Source of the DNA: Pseudomonas panipatensis
GTDB lineage: Bacteria > Pseudomonadota > Gammaproteobacteria > Pseudomonadales > Pseudomonadaceae
Assembly (NCBI RefSeq): GCF_900099785.1
Contig: NZ_FNDS01000006.1
Coordinates: 306,057 to 370,056, forward strand
Length of the DNA stretch: 64,000 nucleotides
Direction: 5' to 3'
This document shows positions 1 through 8,843 of the stretch, one piece after another. The notes under the pieces were generated by a model. The model was not told the DNA's origin, ran no database searches, and worked only from the letters and a program-made list of their open reading frames with translations. Both the position numbers and the translations under genes were made by a program. Within the stretch, counting starts at the first letter, position 1, and every line of letters begins with the position of its first letter.

Positions 1-2
1 AC

Positions 3-1532
3 GCCGGTGATGTCCTGACCTTCACGGTCAACGCCAGTGAAGCACTGCAAATCGACAGCAGCAGCGGCACACCGCGCCTGGCCCTGGATATCGGCGGGCG
101 CACGGTCTACGCCGATTACCTGTCGGGTTCCGGCGGCAGCGCGCTGCTGTTCCAGTACCGCGTCCAGGCCGGTGACAACGACGCCAATGGCATCGGCATC
201 CTCGCCTTGCAAGCCAACGGCGGGACGCTGCGCGATGCCGCGGGCAACGCAGCCGCGCTGACCCTCAACAGCGTCCGCGACAGCCGGCAGGTGCTGGTCG
301 ATACCACGGCGCCGGGCGCCACCGCCATCAGCCGCGTGGAGGCCTCGCCGAGCGGCGCCAGCAGCCTGCATTTCGACGTCACCTTCAGCGAGGCGGTCGA
401 CGGCCTGAGCCTGTCGTCCTTCGCCTTGCAGAGCAGCGGCACGGCCAGCGGGCAGTTGGCCGCGGTCACTCGGCTCAACGACCTCACCTGGCGCGTCACC
501 GTCGGCAATCTGAGCGGCGATGGCAATCTGTCCCTCGGCCTGCGCGCCGACAACGGCATCCATGACCAGGCCGGCAACAGCCTGCAGCAGGGCTTGCAAG
601 GTCCGGCCTATGTGCTCGACCACACCGGGCCGGCGGTCAGCGCCGTGCAGGTGCCCGCCGACGGCCGCTACACGGCGGGGCAGACGCTGCAGTTCAGCGT
701 CGACTTCAACGATGCGGTGAGCGTCGACACCAGCGGCGGCGTGCCGCGCATCGCCATCACCCTGCAGCGGGGCGGCACTGCCTACGCCACCTACGTTTCC
801 GGTTCCGGCAGCAACCAGTTGCGCTTCGCCTACACCGTCGCTGCCGGCCAGTCCGACAGCGACGGTATCCAGTTGGCCGACGTCATCCAGAGCAACGGCG
901 GGCGACTGACCGATACGCTCGGCAACGCGGCTGACCTGAACCTGGGCAGCCTGCCCAGCACCCGCGGCTTGCTTGTGCAGGGCAGCGGCGTCAACGGCGA
1001 TCCGCAGCTGCGCGGCGACGACGGCCGTTTCACTCCGGCGCTGCCATTCGGCAATGGCAACCCCGGCAACGGCCCGGCGTTGCCTTCGCCGGTGCAGTAC
1101 GCTGGTCCGCCGGCGCTGGGCCTGCCGCCGCTGCTCGATACATCCAACCAGGGGGCGGCGCAGTCGGCGTTCAGCAGCCTGTTCCGCAATACGCCGGCGC
1201 AGAGCCAGTTCGCGCTGATCTTCGCCAGCAACGCCAGCAACTCGTCCTGGGGGGACGGGTCCGGCGTCGGCTTCCTTGGTTTCGGTGGCGGCGACGCCGG
1301 GGTCTACGGCGAATCGACCTTGTCCTCGGTGTTCTCCGCGGCACTCGAACACGAGGACCAGGCGCTGTCGGCTTTCGATCACCGCGGCGCCGGCAAAGGG
1401 GGCTTGAGCGGCGTGTTCAGCGCGCCCGGTCTGGGCCAGCAATTGCATGAAATGAATCAGCGGGAGCAGCGCCAGGTCGCCGACCTGGCCAGAGCCTTCG
1501 GCGAGTTCGGCCGGGAGGGGCCGGCGAGCTGA
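3..1532 (+). CDS. Large repetitive adhesin, C-terminal part (gene starts before the window)
   Basis: The reading frame is open from base 3, so only about the last 510 residues are visible. The sequence holds at least two copies of an Ig-like repeat of roughly 110 residues: each has a hydrophobic strand, then a YLSGSGG or YVSGSGS motif, then a QANGGTLRDAAGN or QSNGGRLTDTLGN motif ending in a conserved Asp-Thr-Thr-Ala-Pro type linker. Another cadherin-like unit lies between them. The last 170 residues are Gly/Ala/Ser-rich and non-repetitive. This architecture is typical of giant biofilm adhesins exported by type I secretion. The gene for a TolC-like lipoprotein follows 50 bp downstream on the same strand, which supports export. 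The inner-membrane ABC and adaptor genes are not in this window. No catalytic motif is seen. The exact family is uncertain. Confidence 0.8.
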   Translation, partial: AGDVLTFTVNASEALQIDSSSGTPRLALDIGGRTVYADYLSGSGGSALLFQYRVQAGDNDANGIGILALQANGGTLRDAAGNAAALTLNSVRDSRQVLVDTTAPGATAISRVEASPSGASSLHFDVTFSEAVDGLSLSSFALQSSGTASGQLAAVTRLNDLTWRVTVGNLSGDGNLSLGLRADNGIHDQAGNSLQQGLQGPAYVLDHTGPAVSAVQVPADGRYTAGQTLQFSVDFNDAVSVDTSGGVPRIAITLQRGGTAYATYVSGSGSNQLRFAYTVAAGQSDSDGIQLADVIQSNGGRLTDTLGNAADLNLGSLPSTRGLLVQGSGVNGDPQLRGDDGRFTPALPFGNGNPGNGPALPSPVQYAGPPALGLPPLLDTSNQGAAQSAFSSLFRNTPAQSQFALIFASNASNSSWGDGSGVGFLGFGGGDAGVYGESTLSSVFSAALEHEDQALSAFDHRGAGKGGLSGVFSAPGLGQQLHEMNQREQRQVADLARAFGEFGREGPAS

Positions 1533-1582
1533 GGGCGTCAGGGCTGACAACGATCAGTAGCCGTACAGGGGGCGGCTCGACA

Positions 1583-3097
1583 ATGAACAGGCATTTCCGA
1601 TTTTTCAGTGCCAGCTTGCTGGCACTGGCCATCAGTGGCTGCGCGGTGACCAGCGATCCGATCAGCCGCGCCAGCAGCGAGCAACGCGCGCGCGACGACC
1701 TGGCCGGCATGTTCAAGGCACAGGAGCCGCTGAGCGGCCCGCTGACCTTGAACGACGCCATGGCGCGGGCGGTCAAGTACAACCTCGAAGGGCGTCTCAA
1801 GGTCATGGAGGAAGCCCTGGCGCAGCGCCAGATCGACCTCGCCACCTTCGACATGCTGCCGCGCATGGCGCTGGACGCCGGCTACGTCGGGCGTAACAAC
1901 GTCAACGCCTCCAGCAGCCAGAGCGTGCGCACCGGCCAGCAGTCCCTGGAACCGTCCACCTCGCAGGACCGCGACCGCAACGTCGCCGACCTGACCATGG
2001 TGTGGAACGTCCTCGACTTCGGCGTCAGCTATGTCAGCGCCAAGCAGCAGGCCGACCAGCGTCTGATCGTTCAGGAACGCCGGCGCAAGGTCGTCCAGAC
2101 GATCATCCAGGACGTGCGCTCGGCCTACTGGCGCGCGGTGGCCGCCGAACGCCTGCTGGGCCGCATCGACAGCCTGATGGCGCGCGTCGACCAGGCGCGC
2201 AAGGACAGCCAGAACCTGAGCAGCCAGCGCATCGGCGATCCGGTCCAGGCGATGAGCTACCAGCGCTCGCTGATCGAAGCCACGCGGCAACTGGAAGAGC
2301 AGCGCAAGGCGCTGTCGCTGGCCAAGACCGAGTTGGCCACCCTGGTCAACCTGCCGCCGGGCACCGATGTGAAACTGGCGATGCCGGCCGACGACTACCC
2401 GGTGCCGGAACTCAAGGTCGACATGGGCCGCCTGGAATACGAAGCCCTGGCGTCGCGCCCGGAGCTGCGCGAGCAGGACTACCAGGCGCGGATCAGCGCC
2501 GCCGAGACCAAGAAGGCCATGCTGCGTCTGTTGCCGGGGCTGGAGTTCTCCGCTGGCGGGCATTACGACAGCAACTCCTACCTGGTCAACGATCGTTGGG
2601 CCGACTACGGCGTCAAGGTGACCTGGAACCTGTTCAACGTGCTGTCCGGCCCGGCCGCGATCAAGGTCGCCAAGGCGGGCGAAGAACTCTCCGCCGCACG
2701 CCGCCAGGCGCTGTCGATGGCGGTGTTGGCGCAGCTCTACGTGGCCAACGCCAACTACCAGGAAGCCCGCCGGCAGTTCCACACCAGCGAAGAACTGGCG
2801 AGCCTCGACGGCCAGATCACCCAGGAGCTGCGCAACCGCCGCCAGGCCCAGGGCATCGGCGAACTGGAGCTGATCCAGGGCGAACTGAACCACCTGCAGG
2901 CCGACCTGCAACGCGACCTGGCCTATGCCGAACTGCGCAATGCCTACAGCCAGGTGTTCTCCAGCGTCGGCCTCGACCCGCTGCCGGCACAGCTCAAGTC
3001 CGACTCCCTCAGCGACATCGGCCAGGCCCTGGCGACCCGCGAGGCGCAGTGGCAGCGCGGTGAGATCGCCGCCGAGCCGCTGACGCAGCAGCGCTGA
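1583..3097 (+). CDS. TolC/OprM-family outer-membrane efflux or secretion lipoprotein
   Basis: This 504-residue protein has a signal peptide ending in a lipobox (ALAISGC, Cys20), so it is probably acylated at the outer membrane. The rest shows the internally duplicated, Ala/Gln/Leu-rich alpha-helical pattern of outer-membrane efflux proteins, with helices such as the LNDAMARAVKYNLEG region near residue 55. TolC trimers form the exit duct of type I secretion or tripartite efflux machines. Its position 50 bp after the adhesin gene and on the same strand suggests it exports that adhesin. The ATG at 1583 follows a G-rich ribosome-binding stretch. A strong hairpin terminator follows the stop. The ABC transporter and membrane-fusion partners would have to lie upstream of the window or elsewhere, so substrate assignment is inference. 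Confidence 0.88.
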   Translation: MNRHFRFFSASLLALAISGCAVTSDPISRASSEQRARDDLAGMFKAQEPLSGPLTLNDAMARAVKYNLEGRLKVMEEALAQRQIDLATFDMLPRMALDAGYVGRNNVNASSSQSVRTGQQSLEPSTSQDRDRNVADLTMVWNVLDFGVSYVSAKQQADQRLIVQERRRKVVQTIIQDVRSAYWRAVAAERLLGRIDSLMARVDQARKDSQNLSSQRIGDPVQAMSYQRSLIEATRQLEEQRKALSLAKTELATLVNLPPGTDVKLAMPADDYPVPELKVDMGRLEYEALASRPELREQDYQARISAAETKKAMLRLLPGLEFSAGGHYDSNSYLVNDRWADYGVKVTWNLFNVLSGPAAIKVAKAGEELSAARRQALSMAVLAQLYVANANYQEARRQFHTSEELASLDGQITQELRNRRQAQGIGELELIQGELNHLQADLQRDLAYAELRNAYSQVFSSVGLDPLPAQLKSDSLSDIGQALATREAQWQRGEIAAEPLTQQR

Positions 3098-3108
3098 CGG
3101 CCGCATAG

Positions 3109-3150
3109 CAAAACGCCGAAGGCAGACGGACGTCTGCTTTCGGCGTTTTG
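3109..3150. terminator. Bidirectional Rho-independent terminator
   Basis: A long stem pairs CAAAACGCCGAA at 3109 with TTCGGCGTTTTG ending at 3150, extended inward by GCAGACG/CGTCTGC. The A-run on one side and T-run on the other make it usable from both strands. It sits between the TolC-like gene and the convergent sensor kinase operon. Confidence 0.92.
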
Positions 3151-3218
3151 CCGTGGGCGTCGCCCGGACACGGCCAGCCGCGCCTCGGCGGAACCCTGCT
3201 GGCGGCGGGAGGCCGCGC

Positions 3219-4586
3219 TCAGTCGTTGCGCGGCAGTCGCAGTCTGGCCTGCAGGCCGCCGCCGGGTTTGTTCTGCAGGCGCACGTTGCCGCCCAGGCGC
3301 TCCATGATCATCGCCACGATGGACAGGCCGAGGCCGGCGCCGTTCTGGTGGCCTTCGCTGACGAAGCGCTGGAACGCGCGCTCGATCTTGGCTTCGTCGA
3401 TGCCGGGGCCCTGGTCCTCGACCATCAGTTCGAGTTGGCCGTCGCGGGGCTGCAGGGTGACTCGGATCAGGCCGCGCGGCGGGGAGAAGTTCACCGCGTT
3501 GGTGACCAGGTTCTGCAGGGCGATACCGATGGCGCCGGCATCGCTGTTGATGTGGTAGTCGCCGGGGGTGATTTCCAGCGCCGGCTCCATGCCCTGGCGG
3601 AGTATCCAGGGGGTGAGTTCGGCCATGGTGTCGGTGACCACCGAGGCCAGGTCGACCGGCGTCCACTGGCGCTGGCTGAGCATCGGCTCGATGCGCGCCA
3701 TGGTCAGCAACTGGTTGACCACCCGACTCAGGCGGTCGACGCCGCCGATGAGGAAGCCCAGGGCCTCCTGACGTTCGGCCTCGTTGCTGGCGTTCTGCGC
3801 GTTCTGTGCGTGCAGGCGCAGGATCGCCAGCGGCGTGCGCATCTCGTGGGCGGCGTCGGCGATGAAGCGGTGCTCGCGCTTGAGCAGGGTTTCGATCTGC
3901 CCGAGCAGGCGGTTGAGCGCCGCCTGCATCGGCTCCAGTTCCTTCGGCAGGGGCACCAGTTGCAGCGGTTCGAGGGATTCGGCATGCCGCGCGCGAATCA
4001 CCCGGGCCATGTTCTGCAAGGGCTGCAGGCCCCAGCCGATGGCCAGCCAGACCAGCGCCACCAGGGCCAGACTGCCGATCATGAAGGGCAGCAGGGTGTG
4101 GCGGACGATGCGGTCGACCAGGTCGCCGCGCACGTCGTTGCGTTCGCCGACCCAGATCAGCAGGTGGTCTTCCGGGACGGGCAGAAGGAAGCCGCGCCAC
4201 TCCTGGCCATCGACGCGGAAGTTGGCGAAACCGGGCTTGGTCAACGGCCGGGTGAAGCTCGGCGCGCTGGGCGTGTGCACGAGGATCTGCCCGCTATCGC
4301 GCCAGACCTGGAAGCCCAGCTTGTTCTCGTAGGGATGGCCGACGCGGTGCTGTCCGGCCTGGCTCAGGGCGTCGTTGAAGGCCGCGTAGAGTGCGCGCTG
4401 CTCGACGTCGTCCAGCGGCATCTTCATCACCCCTTGCAGCAGGCGGGCGTTCTGCGCCAGGTGGGCGTCGTAGACCTCGGCGATCTCCTTGCCGCTGTCG
4501 CGGTAGTTGTACAGCGTCAGCAGCCCGGTACCGATCAGCAGCAAGAGCATGACGCGCCACAGGGTGCGGCGGCGCAGCGAACTCAT
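3219..4586 (-). CDS. Sensor histidine kinase, QseC/TctE type
   Basis: This is a 455-residue inner-membrane kinase. TM1 is at about 11-26 and TM2 at about 163-186, enclosing a periplasmic domain of about 135 residues with the VDGQEWRGF pattern found in QseC/TctE-type sensors. A HAMP-like segment precedes the H box (HEMRTPLAIL, His247). The N box (NLVTNAVNFSPP), G1 (DQGPGID) and G2 (GAGLGLSIV) are all intact. The start ATG overlaps the response regulator stop by 4 bp, so the pair is translationally coupled. It is the last gene of a seven-gene operon beginning with the thermostable-hemolysin-like gene, which suggests it controls or senses that pathway. No RExxE iron motif is visible in the periplasmic loop, so I do not call it BqsS. 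The ligand is unknown. Confidence 0.9.
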   Translation of the reverse strand: MSSLRRRTLWRVMLLLLIGTGLLTLYNYRDSGKEIAEVYDAHLAQNARLLQGVMKMPLDDVEQRALYAAFNDALSQAGQHRVGHPYENKLGFQVWRDSGQILVHTPSAPSFTRPLTKPGFANFRVDGQEWRGFLLPVPEDHLLIWVGERNDVRGDLVDRIVRHTLLPFMIGSLALVALVWLAIGWGLQPLQNMARVIRARHAESLEPLQLVPLPKELEPMQAALNRLLGQIETLLKREHRFIADAAHEMRTPLAILRLHAQNAQNASNEAERQEALGFLIGGVDRLSRVVNQLLTMARIEPMLSQRQWTPVDLASVVTDTMAELTPWILRQGMEPALEITPGDYHINSDAGAIGIALQNLVTNAVNFSPPRGLIRVTLQPRDGQLELMVEDQGPGIDEAKIERAFQRFVSEGHQNGAGLGLSIVAMIMERLGGNVRLQNKPGGGLQARLRLPRND

Positions 4587-5245
4587 GGATTGCCTTCCAC
4601 CAGGTAGCCGATGCCGCGCACGGTGCGGATGAGGTCACTGAAGAGTTTCTTGCGCAGGTGGTAGATGTGCACTTCCAGGGTGTTGCTTTCGGCCTCTTCG
4701 TCCCAGCCGTAGAGCAACTGGGTCAGGCGCTCGCGGGTGAAGACCTTGCCCGGCTGCGCCAGCAGTTCGTGCAGCAGGCAGTATTCCTTGGGCGTCAGCA
4801 CCACCTGGCGGCCCTGGTAGGTGACCTGCTGCGACGCCGGGTCGAGGCTGACCCCGGCGTGCTCGATCAGCACCTTGGCGCGGCCCGCGCTGCGCCGCAG
4901 CAGGGCGCGCAGGCGGGCCTTGAGTTCGTCGAGGTCGAAGGGCTTGACCAGGTAGTCGTCGGCGCCGGCGTCGAGGCCGGCGATGCGGTCCTCGGTGGCG
5001 TCCCGCGCGGTGAGGATGAGCACCGGCAGGTTGGAGCCGCTGGCGCGCAGGCGCCGCAGCACCTCGATGCCGTCCAGGCGCGGCAGGCCGAGGTCGAGCA
5101 CCGCCACATCGAAGTTTTCCCCGAGCAGGGCGTGCAGCGCGCTGCTGCCGTCCTGCAGCCAGTCGATGGTGTAGCCTTCCTGGCGCAGCCCGGTGCGCAC
5201 CCCTTCGCCCAGCGCCGTATCGTCCTCAACCAACAGCAATCGCAT
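4583..5245 (-). CDS. OmpR-family response regulator (QseB/PmrA-like)
   Basis: The protein is 220 residues. An N-terminal receiver domain carries the acidic pair EDD at 7-9, phospho-acceptor Asp51 (VAVLDLGLP) and the VKPFD lysine near 101. A C-terminal winged-helix DNA-binding domain (about 125-218) ends with the usual VRGIGYLVE strand. It is the partner of the kinase encoded immediately downstream, overlapping by 4 bp, and starts 2 bp after the stop of the TPR gene. Members of this family bind direct repeats spaced about 11 bp. Such a repeat (TCTGAA twice, 11-bp period) lies in front of the operon at 9561-9577, so autoregulation is plausible. It resembles several paralogous regulators, so I give no symbol. 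Confidence 0.93.
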   Translation of the reverse strand: MRLLLVEDDTALGEGVRTGLRQEGYTIDWLQDGSSALHALLGENFDVAVLDLGLPRLDGIEVLRRLRASGSNLPVLILTARDATEDRIAGLDAGADDYLVKPFDLDELKARLRALLRRSAGRAKVLIEHAGVSLDPASQQVTYQGRQVVLTPKEYCLLHELLAQPGKVFTRERLTQLLYGWDEEAESNTLEVHIYHLRKKLFSDLIRTVRGIGYLVEGNP

Positions 5246-5247
5246 GG

Positions 5248-5889
5248 TCAGCCCTGTTTCTCCCGGATGGCCTTGAGTAAAGCATCGATTTCGCCACGGC
5301 GGCCCTGGTCCGCCAGTTCGCGGCCCGGACGCGGCGCCGCCTGCAAGGCCTTTTCCAAGGCGGCGCGGGCTTCGCCGTAGCGTGCCCCACGATACAGGTG
5401 ATCGGCCCAGAAGTAGAGCGTGTCGATCCCCGTCGGGTTGAGCGCCAGGGCCTTGCGCAGCATGGCCTCGGCCTTGTCGGCGTCACCGAAGCCGATCGGC
5501 CAGCCCGGTACGCGGTCGTAGAGCGCGCCGAGGCTGGTGTAGGCCGAGCCTTGCAGGGCGTTGGGGTCGAGCTGGATGGCTTTTTCCAGGCTCGCACGCG
5601 CCGCCTTGACCTTGCCCAGCGCACCGATGCCCCCGGCGGCGCCGGCCCAACTGCTGCTGACGATGCCGTTCCAGATCCAGGCTTCGGCGGCGCCGGGTTG
5701 CTCGCGGGTGAAGGCATCGCTGTCCGCCGCCAGCTTCTCGAAGGCGGCGGCACGCTGGGCTTCCGGCAGCTTGTACTGGATTTCCGCCCAGCGTTGCTGG
5801 ATTCCGGCGAGGCGCTGGGCGCCGGCCTGGTCCAGGGCCCAGGTGAAGGGCGCGATCAGCAGCAGGCCGATGAGGACGAGGCGTTTCAT
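5248..5889 (-). CDS. Exported TPR-containing protein
   Basis: This 213-residue protein has a clear cleavable signal peptide (MKRLVLIGLLLIAPFTWA) and so is probably periplasmic. The mature part has TPR-like helical pairs, for example ASLEKAIQLDPNALQG near residue 98, ALALNPTGIDTLYFWADHLY near 148 and EARAALEKALQAAP near 175. TPR folds bind peptides or partner proteins; no enzyme motif is present. The start overlaps the SDR stop (ATGA) and the stop is 2 bp from the response regulator start, so it is firmly inside the operon. I infer that it could link the pathway to the sensor kinase in the periplasm, but its function is unknown. Confidence 0.8.
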   Translation of the reverse strand: MKRLVLIGLLLIAPFTWALDQAGAQRLAGIQQRWAEIQYKLPEAQRAAAFEKLAADSDAFTREQPGAAEAWIWNGIVSSSWAGAAGGIGALGKVKAARASLEKAIQLDPNALQGSAYTSLGALYDRVPGWPIGFGDADKAEAMLRKALALNPTGIDTLYFWADHLYRGARYGEARAALEKALQAAPRPGRELADQGRRGEIDALLKAIREKQG

Positions 5890-6692
5890 CGATTGGACTC
5901 CTTGGCATTGGCATCGCTGTAGCGGCGAATCAGCGGCAGTTGTTTGCGCAGGGCGCGGTCGACCAGTCCGGGAAGCATGCCGTTGAGGCGCACGAAGAGC
6001 TTTTCCGGCCAGCCCAGGTAGAGTTCGCTGAGGTTCTTCTCCACCGCCGCGAGCACCGCGCGGGCGACGTCCTGCGGGTCGTCCATGCCGACCTTCAGCG
6101 CCAGGTTGAGAGCGGTGGCGGCGGCGCTGTTCATGCTCGTGCGGGTGGCGCGCGGGGCGACGTAGAGCACGTCCACCGAGGTGTCGGCCAGTTCGCGGCG
6201 CAGCGCCTCGGAGAAGCCGCGCAGGGCGAATTTGCTGGCGCAGTAGGTGGCGTAGCCGGGGTAGCCGATCGAGCCATAGGTCGAGCCGACGTTGACCACC
6301 AGGGCATGCGTCTGCTCGCGCAGCAGCGGCAGCAGCACGCGGGTCAGTTGCAGGGTGGCGTTGATGTTCAGTTCGAGCAGGTCGTCGAGTTGCTCTTCGT
6401 CGATCTGTTCGAGCAGGGCGAAGCGGTTGACCCCGGCGGCGTTGATCAGCAGGTTGATCCCGCCCATGTCACGCGCGGCTTCCACGATGGCATGGCGCCC
6501 GGCGCTGTCGCGCAGGTCGGCGGACTGCCAGCGCAGTTGCTGCGGATAGCGCCGCAACAGCTCGGCGAGGTCGTCCTGGCGGCGGCTCACGGCGAGCACC
6601 TTGGCTCCCGCTGCGCAGAGCTGCTCGGCCAGCGGCAGGCCGATGCCGCCGCTGGCGCCGGTGAGCACGGCACGGCATTCAGAGATGCGCAT
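5886..6692 (-). CDS. Short-chain dehydrogenase/reductase
   Basis: A 268-residue classical SDR. The nucleotide-binding motif TGASGGIG is at about 12-19, the catalytic serine lies in VGSTYGSIGY and the catalytic pair is in YATYCASKFALRG (YxxxK). The NxxG-like INAAGVNR segment is present. Such enzymes oxidise alcohols or reduce aldehydes and ketones with NAD(P)H. In this operon, beside an acyl-adenylating enzyme and a diiron oxygenase-like protein, a fatty acyl-derived aldehyde, alcohol or ketone is a reasonable substrate guess, but the sequence alone does not show it. It overlaps the upstream gene by 14 bp and the downstream gene by 4 bp. Confidence 0.9.
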   Translation of the reverse strand: MRISECRAVLTGASGGIGLPLAEQLCAAGAKVLAVSRRQDDLAELLRRYPQQLRWQSADLRDSAGRHAIVEAARDMGGINLLINAAGVNRFALLEQIDEEQLDDLLELNINATLQLTRVLLPLLREQTHALVVNVGSTYGSIGYPGYATYCASKFALRGFSEALRRELADTSVDVLYVAPRATRTSMNSAAATALNLALKVGMDDPQDVARAVLAAVEKNLSELYLGWPEKLFVRLNGMLPGLVDRALRKQLPLIRRYSDANAKESNR

Positions 6693-7365
6693 GACGCACC
6701 TCGCCGGCTTCGTTCTGCGCGCGCGGCAGGCCGCGGAACATGTCGCTGTACAAGTGGTAGACGACCTTGGCCGAGTGGATCACCGCCTGCTGATCCTGCG
6801 GCTGGTCGAGGCGGTCCATCAGGGTGCGGTAGGTGGCCATGTGTTCCTGGTCCAGCGCGCCATGGGAATTCAGGTAGCTGAAGGCCGTGGGCGGCAGGCT
6901 CAGGGTCTGGCGAATGCTGCCGGCGGCATGGGTGGCGAGGGCCACGCTGGTGCCTTCGAGCACGTTGACCATGCCGAACAGGCCGACCGGGTTGTCGCGG
7001 GCGATCAGGTCGTAGAGGAAGGCCACCATCAGCTCGATGGGCAGCGCCGGGCGGCTGTTGCGCACCTGCTCGGGGTCGCCGCCGCAGGCCTCGATGTCAT
7101 TGAGGATCCACTGCTCGTGGCCGTACTCCTCCTCGATGTATTCGCAGACGGCGCCGCGCAGCCATTCCAGGCGCGCGGGCAGCTTGGCGCCGCAGGCCAT
7201 CATCAGCGGTACGGTGTGGCGCACGTGGTGATAGGCCTGGGTCAGGAAGGCGACATAGCCGTCCAGGCTGACGGCGCCACCCAGGGCGTCGCGGATCACC
7301 GGAACGCTGAACAGCGCCTGGCGTTCCTCGGCAGTGGCGGTTTGCAGGGTTTCGAAGAAAGACAT
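6679..7365 (-). CDS. Heme-oxygenase-like diiron (TenA-superfamily) oxidase/oxygenase
   Basis: A 228-residue all-helical protein of the TenA/heme-oxygenase-like fold. Candidate metal ligands fit the heme-oxygenase-like diiron oxidase (HDO) pattern: the EEEYGHE segment at about 78-84, a glutamate in VLEG at about 138, and HGALDQEH at about 169-175. Known HDOs such as UndA oxidise fatty acids or amino acids using O2. I chose the ATG at 7363-7365 because GAGG lies 9 bases upstream; a GTG at 7378-7380, overlapping the previous stop, has no ribosome-binding site. Genes for an acyl-adenylating enzyme upstream and an SDR downstream support an acyl-chain substrate by inference. Thiaminase activity is unlikely, as no thiamine genes are nearby. 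Confidence 0.82.
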   Translation of the reverse strand: MSFFETLQTATAEERQALFSVPVIRDALGGAVSLDGYVAFLTQAYHHVRHTVPLMMACGAKLPARLEWLRGAVCEYIEEEYGHEQWILNDIEACGGDPEQVRNSRPALPIELMVAFLYDLIARDNPVGLFGMVNVLEGTSVALATHAAGSIRQTLSLPPTAFSYLNSHGALDQEHMATYRTLMDRLDQPQDQQAVIHSAKVVYHLYSDMFRGLPRAQNEAGEVRHAHL

Positions 7366-7376
7366 GGCAGTGAACC

Positions 7377-8843
7377 TCACTCGGTCACGAGTTCAAACAA
7401 AGCGTTGCGGTAGCGCTCGAGGATTTCCGCGCGGCGCGGTCGGCCGTTGGCGGTGAGCATCCCGTTCTGTGCGGTAAAGGGCTCGGGCAGGCGCTTCCAG
7501 GCGTGCACCCGGGCATAGTCGGGCAGGCTGGCGTTGCATTGGCGCACCGCCTGCTCCAGGGTTTCGTCGCTGGCCTGTGGGTCCAGCGGCCAGAGCAGCG
7601 CCAGGTTCTGCTGCAGGCCCTCGCCATGGACGAAGGCTTGCAGGATGGCGCCGTGCTGGGTCAGTTCGGCTTCGATCCATTCCGGGTTGACGTTGCGCCC
7701 GAAGCTGGTGATGAACTGGTTCTTCTTGCGCCCGGCGAGGTAGAGATAACCGTCTTCGTCGAAGCGGCCGAGGTCGCCGGTCGGCCACCACTGGCCGTCG
7801 AAGGGCGGCTCGCCGAGGTAGCCGAGCAGGGTCGAACCGCTGACCAGTACCTCGCCGTCGGCCGCCAGCTTGACCTGGACGTGCGGCAGCGGCCGGCCGA
7901 CGCTGCCCGGCCGATTGGCGCCGGGACGGTTCAGGCTGACCACCGAGGCGCATTCGGACAGGCCGTAGCCCTCGAACACCGGCAGGCCGACCTTGGCCGC
8001 GCGCTGCAGCAGGCTCGGTGCGACGCGCGCGCCACCGACGGCGACGAAGCGCAGCGGTCCGACGCGCATCAGGCCGCGTTCGATGGCGGTGACCAGGCCG
8101 AGCAGCAATTGCGGCACCAGGATCAGGCTCTGCGCGCCGCTCAGGGCGATGCAGCCGAGCAGGCGCTTCCAGTCCACGCCGCTGGCGCCGCTGATCCCCA
8201 GTTGCGTCTGCGGCAGCAGGGTCAGGCTGGCGCCGGCCAGCAGGGCGGCATAGAGGCCGAGGTTTTCCAGCAACACCGCCAGCGGCAGGACCGCCAGGTA
8301 GTGCCGCGGCTCGGCGGGACGGCTGGCCAGCTCCAGTTCCCTGGCCACGCGCAGCATGGCGTCGGCGGAGAGGCAGACGCCCTTGGGCGTGCCGGTGCTA
8401 CCGGAGGTGTAGGTGATCTTCGCGGTGCCTGTCGGCAGACCGGCATCGACCACCGCCGGACGCTGCCAGAACGGCTCGCCGGCAGTGAAACCGCTGGCGC
8501 GCAGCTCCTCGGCCAGCTCGGGGCCGGTCAGCGCCAGGTTGGCCTGGCTCTGCATCAGGCAGTGGGCGCGCTGCGCCGGGCTGAAGAAGGGCGGCAGGAT
8601 CACGCAGGGACGCTCGGCGAGCAGCGCCGCCAGGTCCCAGAAGAGCAATTCCGGGCCGTTCTCCAGGGACAGGGCGAAGACGCCGGGCGGCTGGTTGCGC
8701 AGCAGCATCTCGCGCTGCTCGACCTCGGCCAGCAACTGCGCGTAGCTGTAGCTGCGGCTGGCGCCGCGCAGGGCTACCTGGCTGGCGCGCTGCTGCGCAT
8801 GCTCGCGCAGGGTGTCGCGCCAGCGTTCGAGTTCAGGCTGCAT
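7377..8843 (-). CDS. AMP-binding (acyl-adenylate-forming) enzyme
   Basis: A 488-residue member of the ANL superfamily, somewhat shorter than typical acyl-CoA synthetases. The P-loop-like motif ITYTSGSTGTPKG is at about 149-161. The GYGLSECASV motif and the PTGDLGRFDEDGYLYLAGR segment with its ATP-ribose-binding Asp are intact. The C-terminal A10 region reads MLTANGRPRR, where most family members have a catalytic lysine (GK); here it is arginine. The enzyme may therefore adenylate poorly, use another residue, or activate by a different route. It overlaps the thermostable-hemolysin-like gene by 11 bp. A fatty acid or other carboxylate is the likely substrate, to be passed on within the operon. 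Confidence 0.87.
   Translation of the reverse strand: MQPELERWRDTLREHAQQRASQVALRGASRSYSYAQLLAEVEQREMLLRNQPPGVFALSLENGPELLFWDLAALLAERPCVILPPFFSPAQRAHCLMQSQANLALTGPELAEELRASGFTAGEPFWQRPAVVDAGLPTGTAKITYTSGSTGTPKGVCLSADAMLRVARELELASRPAEPRHYLAVLPLAVLLENLGLYAALLAGASLTLLPQTQLGISGASGVDWKRLLGCIALSGAQSLILVPQLLLGLVTAIERGLMRVGPLRFVAVGGARVAPSLLQRAAKVGLPVFEGYGLSECASVVSLNRPGANRPGSVGRPLPHVQVKLAADGEVLVSGSTLLGYLGEPPFDGQWWPTGDLGRFDEDGYLYLAGRKKNQFITSFGRNVNPEWIEAELTQHGAILQAFVHGEGLQQNLALLWPLDPQASDETLEQAVRQCNASLPDYARVHAWKRLPEPFTAQNGMLTANGRPRRAEILERYRNALFELVTE

Noticed and set aside
3219..5245. Assignment of the two-component pair as BqsS/BqsR (CarS/CarR)
   Set aside because: The regulator is similar in style, but the kinase periplasmic domain has no RExxE iron motif and the gene context is different.
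7366..7380. GTG start for the diiron protein
   Set aside because: It overlaps the previous stop but has no ribosome-binding site, while the ATG at 7363-7365 has GAGG 9 bases upstream.
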